DNA of 64,000 nucleotides from Tetrahymena thermophila SB210 (lineage: Eukaryota > Ciliophora > Oligohymenophorea > Hymenostomatida > Tetrahymenidae), in the NCBI RefSeq assembly GCF_000189635.1, contig NW_002476143.1, positions 1 through 64,000 of the forward strand, read 5' to 3'. The notes below the pieces were generated by a model. It saw only the letters and a program-made list of their open reading frames with translations, did not search any database and was not told where the DNA came from. Of the stretch, positions 36,852 to 49,785 are shown one piece after another. The first letter of the stretch is position 1. Each line of letters begins with the position of its first letter. The position numbers and the translations under genes were made by a program.

Positions 36852-39800
36852 TCACAATTTAAATATTTCTAGTAAATCTGTAGCTTATCCAAGGTCTATT
36901 GCTTCTAGCAAATCCTTAACTCCTAATTAATTAATTTTAAATTTAAAAAGGGTTTTATATCAATTTAAATTTTACCTTTTTTTTCTTTTTTGGTTAAAAA
37001 TTTAACACAAAGATTAAATTTCGATGTCTTTGTTAGACCTCTTACAATATTTTGGCACATCTCTTTATTATCACTATTTTAAATTATTTAAATTAAATAG
37101 GATAAATAAATAAATTAATTAATTTTGCAAAATACCCAATTCCACATTCTTAAAGAACTTGTACGATAGCCAATAAAATATTAGAAGGTATGTCATTTTT
37201 ATCATAAATCTTTGCATAGTGGTCGCCAGGGATCTGCTTAATATAGGCATAAAATTTATCACGGTTATTTTTGAGCTAATTAAAGTCTTTTTCAAACACT
37301 GTAGAATTCTCAGGGAGCTTGAAGTCGTTTAACATGTTATCTTAGTGAATTAAATAATAAAATAATTAATTTAATTTTTATAAATAAAAAATACTTATAA
37401 AAAAAAAAAATTTAATAAAATTTTAATAAATTCGAAAAAAAGAATAAAATTCAATAAATCATTAAACAAATACCTGCAGCTGATTGAAGTGCTTATTCTG
37501 TAATTTTATTGATATCTTAAGTTGTAAGATTAGATGTAATTTAATTTTAATCAGATTCTTTTTTTGCTGTTTATTCAGTTTTTATGGGCTAATCTAATTC
37601 TTATTGTTGTTCTTAGTTTTTCTAGTTTAATTTTTCAGTTTCTAAGTGTCTCAATGAGAGCTTGACTTCAATTCCCAGCTTAGAAATTTCTTAAAGGAGT
37701 TGCTTAGCAGCAGGGTTGTTGCTGTCAAGTTGGTTTACCTTTTCTAAATCCTTACGAGCCTTTTCGTATTTTTCATATTTTAATTTCAAATTTTCAATAG
37801 TTTTTTCTTCACTTATTGCATCTCCCAAAGCTCTTACTGCTTAGGCTCTTCTGTATAAACATTTAATGTTTTCTTCTTGATAATACAAAGCAGAAGTAGT
37901 ACATTTTACTACATCTTCATACTTCTTTTAGCTTAATAAGCAAAGAGATTGATTGCTAAGAACTTATAAATATAATTAAATAACTACTGGATCTTTTTTA
38001 TTTAGTCTCTAGGAGTAGTTGACTTCTATTTCTAAAGCAACTTCTCTAAATTTTTTGAGAGCACCTTCAATATCTTTTTAGGTGAATAGTGCATTACCCT
38101 CTTCCTTTAATTTACTGAGACGATCCAATTTATCTTATTTACTACTAACTTCTGCACTTTACTTTACCTTTGTTTCAGTGTTAGTGGTTTCATTTTATTT
38201 ACTATCGCTCTTTTTTACAAGAACCATTTCTTCTTCTTCCACAATCTCTACTTAACTTTTGTTTTGAGTGGAAGTTGTTTCTTGCTTATTTTCGCTTTCA
38301 TCTTCTGATTCACTTAGAACTTCTTTGTCATATTGACAGCATTACTATACTCTTCTCATACCTTAAGAAGATTATAAATTGCCTGGGTCTAAGTGCTTAA
38401 CTTTAAGGAAATCTCTGAAAGATCTTTTATATTTCTCTAACCTTTCATAAGCCATAGCTTTTTGATAATAAAAATAATAAAATATAAATTTAATTTAGAT
38501 TTATTTCTACCTCTTCTTAAGTAAGCCTTTACCAAGACGTCTGGAGAAAGAACTTTTTTCATTTAGATAACTTAATTGGTGTAATTAATTACACTTTTGT
38601 TATCATCTAATTGCTTGTAACACAAAGCAACATTATTAAGATAGTTAGCCATTTTTCTTTGATATTCATTTTGGTCTTCTGCTGAGGCTGAGAATGATCC
38701 AATTGAAGTCAACTTTGAAATGCAAGTTTGTAAAATTTGTAACGCATTATCAAAAAGACCATTCTTAATATGAGCATTTGCAACTTCTTTTTAAGATTCT
38801 ATTTAATTAACTTAATCGTCATAGAATTTCTTTTTCTAAAATCAAAATTCTTTAATGTTTACATAAATTTAAAATAATATTTTACCTCTAAATCAAGCTT
38901 TTCAGTGTTATTTTATTATTATTATTATTCTTATTCATCATCATCTTCCTCTTCTTCTACAATTTAAACTCTCTTAAAGCCTAAATTAAAAAAAAAATAC
39001 TTAATTTAAATATAAATAAAAAGTATTCATTATACCTTTTTCAGGATTTGTATTTGATTTTTTAAGTAAGTCTTAGCATTCCTTAAGATCTCCATTAACT
39101 TCTTTGTTTTCTGGGTCTTTTTCCATGATAAACTTAAAATCGCTGTAAGCCTCGTAAACTTTATCCTATGCAAAACGAGCTTTTCCTCTTCTGTGATAAG
39201 CCTTTAGATAGTTAGGATCTATTTCTATGGCTTTGTTGCAGTCTTTTATAACCTTATCGTATTCCTTTAACTTTAAATATACTAAAGCTCTGTTGCAATA
39301 AGAGGCTGCTAATTTTGGATCATATTCAATACTTTTTGTGTAATATTCAATAGCTTCTTTAAAATCTTTTGATTTAAGAGCTTCATTTCCTTTGTTTTTT
39401 TCATTTTCTGCTTTGGCTTTTTTTTATTCTTCAGTCAATGTCTCATTTTGCTAAATTTGCTATTCAATCTCAAAAATCTTTGCTGCTTTTTCTTTTTGTT
39501 GTTCCTTTTTTTAAAGTTCCTCTTCCCATTTATAAATGTCAGATTCTAAAGTTTGTTTTTCTTTATCACTAACATTGTTGTCAAACACCTTAGGACTTAA
39601 GTATGGTAAAAGTTAAATATTTGGCTATTTTCAATATTTTAAAGTTACGCTTTAGAAGGATCTAACTTTCTTAGTTTTTGAATGCATGCTTCCTTTAACT
39701 CGACAAAGTAATTACCTTAATTAAAAATATTTATTCAATAAATATTTATGTGCTTGGTTAAATAAATGAAATCTTACCATCTTCTTCAATTAATTTAATA

Positions 39801-39919
39801 GCTTTCTTTAAGAAATTAGGCTTATTCTATTTTTCAATCCAATCATAATCTATTTTTTCTAAAGTAAGGTCAGATAATAATTCTTAACCACCTGTTTCAG
39901 GGTAAAGACCGCCAAACAT
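36852..39919 (-). CDS. SPAG1/RPAP3-like TPR co-chaperone (dynein-arm pre-assembly)
   Basis: Nine exons on the minus strand (39919-39778, 39715-39649, 39595-39036, 38980-38886, 38835-38511, 38457-37474, 37340-37136, 37073-36976, 36922-36852) join in phase into 848 residues. Residues 1-90 match the SPAG1 N terminus (IDYDWIEKQNKPNFLKKAIK, YFVELKEAC, then a KWEEEL helix). Three TPR blocks follow at about 131-255 (SYCNRALVYLKLKEYDKVIK), 295-435 and 515-680. Residues 724-830 form an RPAP3_C domain (YAYIKQIPGDHYAKIYDK, then FNLCVKFLTKKEK). SPAG1 is a cytoplasmic R2TP-type HSP70/HSP90 adaptor for outer and inner dynein arm assembly, and loss causes immotile cilia in humans. Full N-terminal and C-terminal matches favour SPAG1 over RPAP3. 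A 53-nt intron (39596-39648) resolves an apparent frameshift. Confidence 0.88.
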
Positions 39920-40743
39920 TTTTTATATCTTTTTTTTTTAATATTTTGCAAACTTTTAATATTTTAAATTGATTTCTGTTTTTTTTTTTTTTTTTTAAAT
40001 TTTAAAATCTCCTTGTTTTTAAAGGAATGAATTAAGTATGTGAAATATAACCTATTAATTAATTAATTAATTAAAAGTGTTGTATATTTCAAAATACGAA
40101 TGCGCACGCATATTTTAATATATATTTAAAATAAATAAATAAATAATTTTTTGTTAATAAATATATAAATTTTTTAAAACTTAAAATTAATTAGAATATT
40201 ATTAATTTTTCTAATAAAATAAATTACAAAAATAGTTAAAAATAACATCTATCTCAACTAATTAAAAGATCTTTCATCATTTAATTTTATTAATCACCTA
40301 AATGTGTCTTCCACATTTCAGAACTAGCTAGCCACTTTTTAATTAAGATAAATTTTTGATAATTAATTTTACACTTGATAGCATTCCAAAACTATATTTT
40401 CATTATTTAAATTTAAAATTAGCATAAAATATTTTTATCATTTACTTTATAAATTGGCAAGTAAAAATAAAATACTTAAAATTTAAAAATAACTAAACTA
40501 CTTTATTTTTTTTGTAATAATTGACAAATATATAAATTTAGTAATAATTAAAAAAAACTTATCGATTTAGTAATAACTAAAAAACAGTTATAATTTTTAC
40601 TGAAATAATCTGATTAAGTAAAATAAATATACAAAAATTAAGGTTTTAAGACATAAATTGTTATTACAGAAAAAACTAAAAATATTTTTATAGGAATTAA
40701 TATTAAAATATTTATGTAAAATTAGAGTGTAACTAACTATTTT
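39920..40743. other. Intergenic spacer
   Basis: About 820 bases between two leftward genes, holding the SPAG1-like promoter and the 3' end of the RBR gene. Poly-T runs (39979-39996) and ATTA repeats occur. No gene found. Confidence 0.55.
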
Positions 40744-43045
40744 TCATTTACGCTCAATAAAACAACTTTCACAAAAAATATGATCAATCTAGTTGGGAAC
40801 TCCACAATAATCACATGTCCACGTAGGTATTTCTTTATATGAGGAGACCTTACTTAACTCAGGCATTTCTGTTTAATAGATTAAAATTATTTACAATTAT
40901 TTAAAAATTATTGAATTTAATTAATTACCTTTTTCAAATGAGTCAATCATATTTCCAAAATATTTATTAAGTGTTAAAGTGAGCTTTTTAACATCTCTCT
41001 AAAAGTCATAAAACTCATTTTCCATCATTCTTTGCTTTTCATTTAGGAATTCATATATTTTTTAATCCGTTTTATGATCTAATCTCTCTAAGTTATTTTC
41101 TAAATCTTTCTAAAGGAATTCAACTAAATTTCTTTTGCTTATAGAAATATAATAAGCCAAAGGATAACTGAATGCAACAGCTCTTCTGCATTCTATTTTC
41201 ATTATAATAAATCAAAATTAAATTTAAGATATGTAAATATATACAAATAAATAAATAAATAAACTTTACCTATAATAGTCAATAATGCTTCTGTTAAGAA
41301 ATCAAAATTAATTACTGTATCTAACTTAGTATTAATATCGTTATAAATTTTTTCTATTTCAAACTTCTTCCTTATTGCAAATTCTATTGATTTTTTATGA
41401 TTGATAAATCTTTCAGAGAAAAATGTAAATCTCTTCAGCTCTTCTTCAGATTATTGTTTTATTTAGTCTTATTCTTTTTTATGAATTTCAGAATATTTAT
41501 TGCAATCAACGTGATTTTTCCAGTCTCCCATACAAAGCCAACAAAATTCATAAGTACATTTTCTACACGTCATATGCATACAACCTTAATTCTTCTCTAT
41601 GTCAACTTTACATTTAGGGCATTTCTTTGTGTTTAATTTAATCCACAATTAATCAATTGTTTCAGAAGTTTTTCCTCCTACTAAGCTTGACCATTCTTTC
41701 ATTTTTTAACAATTTAAAGGTCTATGAGCTTCGTCACGACACTAATTTTAAAGAAAAATTTTACAAAAAATAATCTAATATGAACTATATATACCAGTGA
41801 ACAAAATGAATAGGTACAATCACAGGAAACATTAAAGAAAGCTTCATCAAAAGATTAAAGTGAGCCTTTGTAAGAATTTAAAATAATTATATTTTAGCAC
41901 TTTTTGCCAGGACAACAGGTAGCCTTTTTAAAAAAATCAGCTTAATCCTATAAAAAATAATAAAACAATGTTGTTACTTTTTTATTTCTAGCCATAAAAT
42001 CTTAACATAAGAAAGTTTCAAATAGCTTATATGAAGAGTCTTTCAGGAATTTCTTAAAAACATCTAAATCTACTATTTGCTTAATTTAAAAAATAATAAT
42101 TAATATTTTTAAATAAATAAGAATCTTTTTTTAAACAATTAAAATGCTTCTTTTAATAAAATATTTTTGCAATACTTATTTTATTTACACATCTAAAAAT
42201 TTCTAACTATTTGATTAATTATCTTTCTAAAGAATTTAATTATTTTAATATATCTATAGTTATTTCATTGAATAGTTAAATCTATTAATAGTTGTTTTGC
42301 TAATTATCTTAATTTGTAATTATGCTTTACCTAGGTTATTTATTTGCAAAATTAGCTAATTTAAATCATTTACCTTGCATTTATCCATTGGGCATTTCTT
42401 TATTAAAGCAAATTCACATCCTTATTTAATTCCTGCTTCTAAATATTATGACCAGCAGTTTGAACAGAATTCATGATTGCATTCTAAGCTATAAAGGTTT
42501 CTATCATCACAGCATAGGATGCACTCAGACTTTAAAAATAATAAATTAATGAGTTAATACAGATTATAAACAATAATAATAGAATCTACAGTTTTCTTTG
42601 CTTATTTGGCTGAAGAGTAAACTTCATCAATTAATTTCTATGTAGGATTTTATGCCAAATTCAGATCATAGTTTACCTTTTAAAATAACCATAAAGCCTT
42701 TCCTGACGATATACCTAAAGTATCTTAGATAGTTTTGATATTTTCTTTTATTTCGTTGCAAAATAAATAATCTTTGACCAACCTAAGCTAATGTGATTAA
42801 CCAAAAGCTATTTATTTTCAAATAAAAAGGATTTTTTATTTTTTTTCATTATTAATAATTTATAATTGTTATCTAGCTAATGTATAAATTAATTAGAAAA
42901 AATGAAAAAACTAACTAACTAATTTACTAAGCTTTTAATCACTAGCCTTCTTTTCTTCTTCTTCGTAATGATAATCGTGTTCATCATGGTCACCATAATC
43001 TTCTTGATCGTAATAATTATCATCATAATCTCCGTAATCGCTCAT
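40744..43045 (-). CDS. Ariadne-type RBR E3 ubiquitin ligase
   Basis: Eight exons (43045-42928, 42807-42590, 42529-42374, 42079-41978, 41947-41795, 41741-41270, 41192-40929, 40868-40744) give 535 residues. The start is acidic (MSDYGDYDD) as in Ariadne proteins. A UBA-like helix region (KALWLFQKVNYDLN) precedes RING1 at about 115-165 ([19 protein letters not shown]). The IBR zinc domain includes [16 protein letters not shown] and the family motif CREAHRP. RING2 at about 289-320 reads [19 protein letters not shown], where Cys302 is the catalytic cysteine that receives ubiquitin. A helical Ariadne region follows. The last 30 residues hold a RanBP2-type finger (WTCDYCG...CESC), as in several plant Ariadnes. 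It should transfer ubiquitin by the RING/HECT-hybrid mechanism. Confidence 0.93.
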
Positions 43046-44141
43046 TTTATTCTTAGATTTGCTAAATAAATTTAATTGATCTCCTTAATTATCTTAATAC
43101 AATTTTTTTCTGCAGTTTTTATAAAAAATTTAATGATTTTCAATTTATCTTTTTTCACTTATGTTATCGTTTATAAATATTCTGATGACTAGTTCTGATG
43201 TATACTTATTTTTAAAAATATCCTTTCTTTGTAAATTTTTTATTTTTATAGAAGAATAAAATAGCCAAACACGAAAAATCTTTTCAGGTTTTATCAGAAA
43301 GTTAAAGTTTCTATCAAAATGAAGTTAATTTTTCAAATTATTTTAATAAAAAAGTATAACAAAAATTAAAATAAGATTTAAATTTACATATGAAATCAAA
43401 TTTTAAATATAATTTCTTTGTTCACCTTGATAAAATAAAATAGATGAATATCTATCAATCTACCTTCTACTAAGCATATATTGTAGTTAAAAAAGAGCTA
43501 AACTCTAATTGGTTTATTATTCAAATTTGAATGAATGCTTATATAGTTAGATCAATAAAGGAAATGATAGTCACTAAAAAATTAATACTAAAATTTTTAT
43601 TTTTTATCTAAAAATATTTATACCGATTACTAATTAAAATTTGGTACACTCGCATGCAGGATTTAAGGTGATAGTTTAAAAATAAAATGAAAACAATAAT
43701 AATGTCTGTCTGATGTTCAATAAATAATTATTGCAAAAATCTTAATTTAAAAAATAAAATCTTGCTAATAATTAAAATTTTAATAGCAAAAACAATTACT
43801 TATTATTATATAACATAGATAGCTTTAAATTAGTTTATAAAATAATATTGTGTCTAAGTATACTTTAAATTTAAATTTCATATATTTACTAAAAAATTAC
43901 AAATAGTTGTTAATGTTCCATCCAACTAATATTTATAGGAATTTTGATAAATTTAATTAAAAAAATGAACTCATAACAACATTTTAAAATTAAAATAATA
44001 TTTTAAGATGCAATTATTGATTATTTGTGTTGAAAATAACCCAAAAATATTTAAATCTCAGCTGATTTCGATGCATTTATATAATTTTATAAATTACAAA
44101 ACTTCTATAAAAAATAAAAGTAATACAAAATATAATTTTGG
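43046..44141. other. Intergenic spacer
   Basis: About 1.1 kb of AT-rich DNA between two leftward genes. A plus-strand open frame (44008-44256) overlaps the 3' end of the CFAP52 gene antisense and is not accepted. No other feature. Confidence 0.55.
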
Positions 44142-46541
44142 TCAGTCAAATATATTCCACACTAATATATTTCCATCTCTTCCTCCTGAAATTACTTACT
44201 TGCAATCAGGTGAGAAGGTAACAGTGTTAATGCAGCCTGAATGTCCACGGCCTTAAGCTATCAATTTACCAGTTGCAAAATCCCAAACTTTTACTATTTG
44301 CTCTGAGCCTCCAGTAACAAAATATCTACCATCACTTGATAAGTGGAGAGACATACATTCGTCTGCAGCCTTAGGGTTATTGTTTGTATCTAATATTCTG
44401 ATTGGATTTGCTTAATTTAAATTCCAGTAAGTTATTTTTCTATCTTAACCAGTTGTAACTACTGTTTGATTATCATTAGCAATATCAAATGAATTTATAC
44501 CACCCATACGTTAAATATGAGCACTTATTCTTTTTTGTTGTTTTAAATCCCATGATAAAACTGTTTTATAAAATAAATTTTGTTTTTTAAATATAACATT
44601 TTGACTTCACTTTAAAAGTTCAGCTTTTTTAAATTTTTATTCCAATTAATACAAGTCAATCTTTAAAACTTACATTTTATTTTTTAAGTTAATTTTTACT
44701 TTAATTAATAAAATTTATATTTTTAGTAAAATCTAATCATAAATAAATAAATGTATTAATTACGAGCTCTATCTTTGGATGATGACACAACTTAGCTTTC
44801 ATTTTCTCCTAAAAGCTTGACTTTAGTTACTTTTGAAGTATGCTCTTTAAGATGAGAAAGCATTTCTCTTGAACGCATTTCCCATACTCTAACTTCACCA
44901 TCACAGCCTCCAGAACAGAAGAATTTAAAATTTTTACTTAGGCAAATACTATAAACACCATCTTTATGGGCATTATCCATTTACCAAATTATGTTACCAT
45001 TTTCACTTGAAAACATACGAATTTTGCCATCCTACCAACCGCTCAACACTATTTCGCTATTATAGGTTAGACATAAAGGAGATCCTGCATTATTAGCAAA
45101 GCATCTAGTGGTTACGACGTAATCTGATCCTATATCCCATAAACGAATAGAGCCATCTTCACTGCAAGATGCAAATTTATCAGATATACCTGGAGGATAA
45201 GTTAAAAATACAACAGAATCTGTATGGTTTTCACAATGTAAAATCTATTTAATAATAACGATTAATTATTTTAATATTGAATCATTCTTTTCTGTTAAGT
45301 ATTTATTATATTACCTTAGCAAGGTCTGTGTTTCTAATTCTGTAAATAAAACCTCTATCTGTTGCACACATACACTCTTATAAGTTAGGTGAGCAAGAAA
45401 TACTGTTAACACTGCCAATAATTTAATTCTTAACAACAGAATCAATTTAGTTTCCATCGGTTTTAAATAAATTTATAATACCATTACCACATCCTTTTAG
45501 TAAATACAAAATATGTTAATAAAAAACAATTTTATAGAATTGAAATATTTTATAATGCTTACCAACTAAAATCAGAGATGGATTTACAGCTTGTATGCTC
45601 TGAACTCCTTAAGCGGAGACTGTAATCACAGCTGCTAATACTTTATTTTTCATTTAAAAGCATAGAAAATCACCAGATGATGTTCCTGCAAATAAATAAT
45701 CCTCACGATTTTTGGAGAATTCTAGACATCTGTATTCTCTAATTACTGATCCTGTGTTAATAAATTCATGCTAAATCTATCCTAATTGAGCATCCAATTT
45801 CCAAACGCATATCTATTTATTTCCTGCAGTTGCAAATTAATATTTATTTGTATCTCTAAGCTTTATATCTTTAGCGAATCCACCCCATCTCATTGCAATA
45901 ATCTTTTCAGGATATATTTAACAACTAGCTACAATACACCTATTTATTAACAAATAAATTAGTCAATTTTACATTATTATTCACTTTTAAACTCATTTTC
46001 ATTTTGAAAATATTTAAAAAAAGATTGAATAGATGCATCGCAATAATTTCTAATTTATTTATGGACATATAAATCTATTTATTTTTCAAAAAAGAAATAA
46101 CTAAATATACCCATTTATCGTATTCCATATAAATATCTTTTTATCTGATGGATTTCCACAGCTAAATAGTAATCTGTCATCATCTGAAAATTAAACTATA
46201 GCAACTTCATGATCGTGTTCGGATAATTTAAATCTAAGTTTCCTGTATTAGAAATCCCAAATAATTACATCAGAGTTATCACCTAGTTATCCTGAAGCTA
46301 CTAATTTACCATTATTTGATATTGCTAAGCATGTTATTTAATTATCATGACCTCTTAAAAAGCTTTGCTTATGAGGATCCTTTAAATCTGTGATAACTAT
46401 GCAAGCGCCAGATATATATACAAAATCTTAACCATTAGGATGGAAATAGACACATCTTGGAATCTTTCCGCTAAAACCAATAGCATGCTCTAATTCAATA
46501 ATTGAATCTTCCTATAATGATGCTTCTGAAACGTTATCCAT
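44142..46541 (-). CDS. CFAP52: CFAP52 (WDR16) axonemal WD-repeat protein
   Basis: Five exons (46541-46111, 45939-45563, 45493-45315, 45244-44764, 44560-44142) join in phase into 628 residues, close to the 620 of human CFAP52. It aligns end to end: MDN...ELEHAIGFSGKIP, LRGHDNQITCLAISNNGKLV, VLSGWQDGKIRMF, MDNAHKDGVYSI, CSGGCDGEVRVWEM and the final WD repeat ending in ILVWNIFD. Two WD40 beta-propellers are expected. CFAP52 is a microtubule inner protein that binds inside doublet microtubules of motile cilia near the A/B tubule junction, which fits a ciliate gene. Splice choices are supported by phase and by the restored ALLSWDL blade. No missing blade is apparent. Confidence 0.93.
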
Positions 46542-47315
46542 TTGATTGAACCTTTTATATTACTATTCCTTTTTATAATTTGTATGGTTGTCGAAGGTTA
46601 ATCCTAATTTAAGTAATTTATCTCAACAGCTTTATTTTTTTTATTTTATTGAGAAATCTTATAAAAATCTAAATTTTAGGTTAATAATCAATTATAATTT
46701 TAAATTTTTGGTAAGTTGTTTTTTTTTTTCAATCATTTCTTCTTTACGTAATTTAATTTTGAAAGAAACATATAAACTAACATTCATTTTTGAATGAATA
46801 AATGAATAAATACATAAAAATTCATTATTTCATTGTTAAAAACATTTTTTCATTTTTATTGAATCATTTTTAAAAATAAATTTTAGATTTTTAGTATCTT
46901 ATTTTATCTTTAGAATTGTAATTATTTTTTAAATGAATGAAATCACCTCTTCAAAAAAGATAAGATAATTGATTATTTTTTAAGGTTCTGCTTTGAAAAA
47001 TGTAGTGACCACCTTCAGTAAGTAAGTAAGTAAATAAATAAATAAAATACTTGATATAATTTACTTACTTTTATTCAAAGGTATTGATATGTATGTATTG
47101 ATTATCAATGATTTGCATTTGCTATTTACTAAAATTCTTTTATCAAAAATTAATAAGTAATATCATTTCCCATAAATATATTGAAATACAACTACTTTGA
47201 AGATATATTTGATGGTGCGAGCTTAAAGATTTAAATTGCAAATATCTAGTTTTCAAATTAAATATAATTAAATTAAATAAAAAACTTTAATATTCTATCA
47301 AAACAATAAAGAAGT
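46542..47315. other. Divergent intergenic region
   Basis: CFAP52 (leftward) and the first GTPase gene (rightward) diverge from this 770-base spacer, which should hold both promoters. A short frame at 46588-46797 is AT-drift. TAAG/AAAT simple repeats occur at about 47023-47046. Confidence 0.55.
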
Positions 47316-49521
47316 ATGAGTGAGGTAAATTTCAACAACATTTTTAAATAATAACTCTCTAGCTCTATTGATGTTAACAGTCCTTTTTAGGAACCATAAT
47401 TACATAATTTATTTCAGAAAATAAATGAAATGGTCAATTAAATTTAACAGAATTATGATAAAAAAGTAGATTTTAGAAAAAGTGAATCTCCTAAAATGAT
47501 TGTCAATTGTTTTGCTGAAGCTATTAACTCCATTTATACAAGTGTATAGACAATAGAGTCATAAAAATAGTAACTAAATTAAGCCAAAGCAGAATTAGAA
47601 AAGGCAAAAAAAACCATAAGCGAATTAAAAGCTAATAAGGACTCTCTTTAAACTGCCTTAAACTAGTAAGAATAGGGCTTCCATGATATTTTTTTACAAA
47701 AGTAAACTGAGATAAACTAGCTGAGAAATGAGATAGAAGAATTACAAAAAAAAAAGAAATACGACGAAAGTAATGATTCGGATAAATAGTATGACATAAC
47801 TGTTGATATAAAATCGTTAGTGAATATCTAAAAAGAGCCTATCAGAGTCATTTATTCTTAGGAGAGAGGAATAACTAAGTAATGTTTAGAAGAAATGGAG
47901 CACTGCTCATTTGTAGCGATTCTAGGATTGAAAAATAAAGGAAAAACTTTCCTACTAAATGAGCTAAACAATGAAAACTTTCCATCAGGATATCACTACT
48001 CAACTTCTGGCATCAGTGTGAAAATTGATAACTCAGATAGAAATAATATCAAAGTTTATCTGGATTCTGAAGGAATCAATAAACCTGCTAGATATAATTG
48101 GAGTAATGATTCTGATTTTTAGGACTATATTAAGTTAAAGTAGGAGAATGATGATGCCTCATGCAATTATGCAGAGAGTTAGTTTAAGAGGAATTTCTAA
48201 ACTAAAGTGACAGAAAAATTTTAAGATATAAAGAGCACAGAACAAATTTAAATGCAGTTTTTGCTTGAGCACTCAGAAACTATTATTATTGTTGTAGGAA
48301 TTATTTCTTTGGAAGAACAAAAAATTATTTCTGTCATTAGTGAAATGTTCGATAAAGATATTATAGTTGTTCATAACTTAAAAGAATACTCAAGATGCGA
48401 ACATGTAAAAAATGAGATAGAAAACAATCTTTATGATTTGTTCCCTCTAGAACGTAGAGGAATTCAACTTTTTAACAAGGCAGGTGAAGAAAATGAATTT
48501 GTTTATCAAGATCAAAGAAATGAAAGAGTCTTCCATTGCGTATTGGCCAAAGTAATCATATATATTAATAATAAATATTTGTTCTTTCTTCACTTACAAT
48601 TAAAAAGTGTAATATTTTTGATTACACACTCTTATTTACTACGTCAGTCATAAAAATATATCAATTTTTTTTATCCATTCTTATTTTTGTTATTGTTGAT
48701 CTTACTTAGCAAATTAATTTAGCCTTCCTTCACAGAATTTTAAATTAATTCTCTTATACGAGAAAATAATTAGACTATAACCTAAAATTAATTATTTATA
48801 GGAGAAATTAACTTTTTTTTCAATTGTATTACTTAATTAATCACAACTTTCAATTTTAATTAAAAAGAAAGATACTCCCGCAGGTGAATTTTACAATAAG
48901 TTTTCTTATGATTACATCAAACAAAAAATATAGCTAAATGAAAACAAGAAATCGATGAATATTGCCTAAGATTTTTCAAACTTCCTTAATAAGTGTTTAC
49001 GTGATTTTCTAGATATAGGCTACTCTTCTCAAGAGAAAAAGAATCTTAAGGTTCCACTTTCAGATGTGCTTCTAAGCATCGAAGAGAAAGAAACCTGTGA
49101 TGAAATAACCCTTCTCCCAGAATATGAAATTTAAGGAACCAAAGACATTCTTTTAGATGTTTTTGGTAGATTTAGAAACATGATTAATTACTCCATCCAT
49201 TTGTAGGGTTATAAGAAAATACTTGAAATAGAACTTCCAGGAGATACCAAGTTGACAAAAGCTTCTCTTATAAAAGAAGATGAGTATTAAGTCATGGTTA
49301 TTTAGGCGAATAAATAAATAGTGTACTAAGATTAATAAGGAATTTAAGAAATATTTAACAACAGAAATCTTGGGTAGGTCTACCACAAAATTAAAGTAGG
49401 AAAAACAACAGAAAATTTAAAAATAACCAAAAAATTTACTGAAAAAAGAGGTATCTACACTTGCGAGTTCGAAATAACTAAACCAGAATACACTTTAAGC
49501 ATAGAATAATAAAATAAATGA
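47316..49521 (+). CDS. GBP/atlastin-like P-loop GTPase with Hsp20-like C terminus, copy 1
   Basis: Two exons (47316-48551, 48868-49521) give 629 residues. Residues 60-170 are charged, Q/K-rich and probably coiled coil. A GTPase domain follows: G1 GLKNKGKTF (204-212), G2 YSTSGI, G3 LDSEG (D250 to G253). The order of STxGI and L(D)xEG is that of the GB1/RHD3 (GBP and atlastin) branch. The G4 position reads IVVHNLKEY, not NKxD or RD, so base specificity is uncertain. From about 505 the sequence YKKILEIELPGDTKLTKASL looks like an Hsp20/CS beta-sandwich. No membrane anchor is seen. An adjacent paralog starts 264 bases downstream. I do not know a named family with this exact order; function is unknown. 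Confidence 0.75.
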
Positions 49522-49785
49522 AATAATCTACAAAAAAGTCATTTACAATTTTTATATTGATTGGCAAGTAATATTAAATTGCATCTATTAATAAATAAAT
49601 GTGTGGTGTTTTCATAATATTTTTATGTGTGTTTATTTTTTTTTGATTAAATTACACATTTTTTTTTTATAGAATATCTTTATTTGCAATAAAATTCAAA
49701 ATATCCTCTCACTAAAAAATAATTAATTGATTAATCAAATTGATAAATAATAATAAATCACAAAAAGCTTATTAAGTAAAAATAA

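Noticed and set aside
39596..39715. Apparent frameshift in the SPAG1-like gene
   Set aside because: A 53-nt GTA...AG intron (39596-39648) restores frame and family alignment, so the gene is intact.
44008..44256. Plus-strand open frame over the CFAP52 3' end
   Set aside because: It is antisense to conserved WD-repeat coding sequence and has no independent support.
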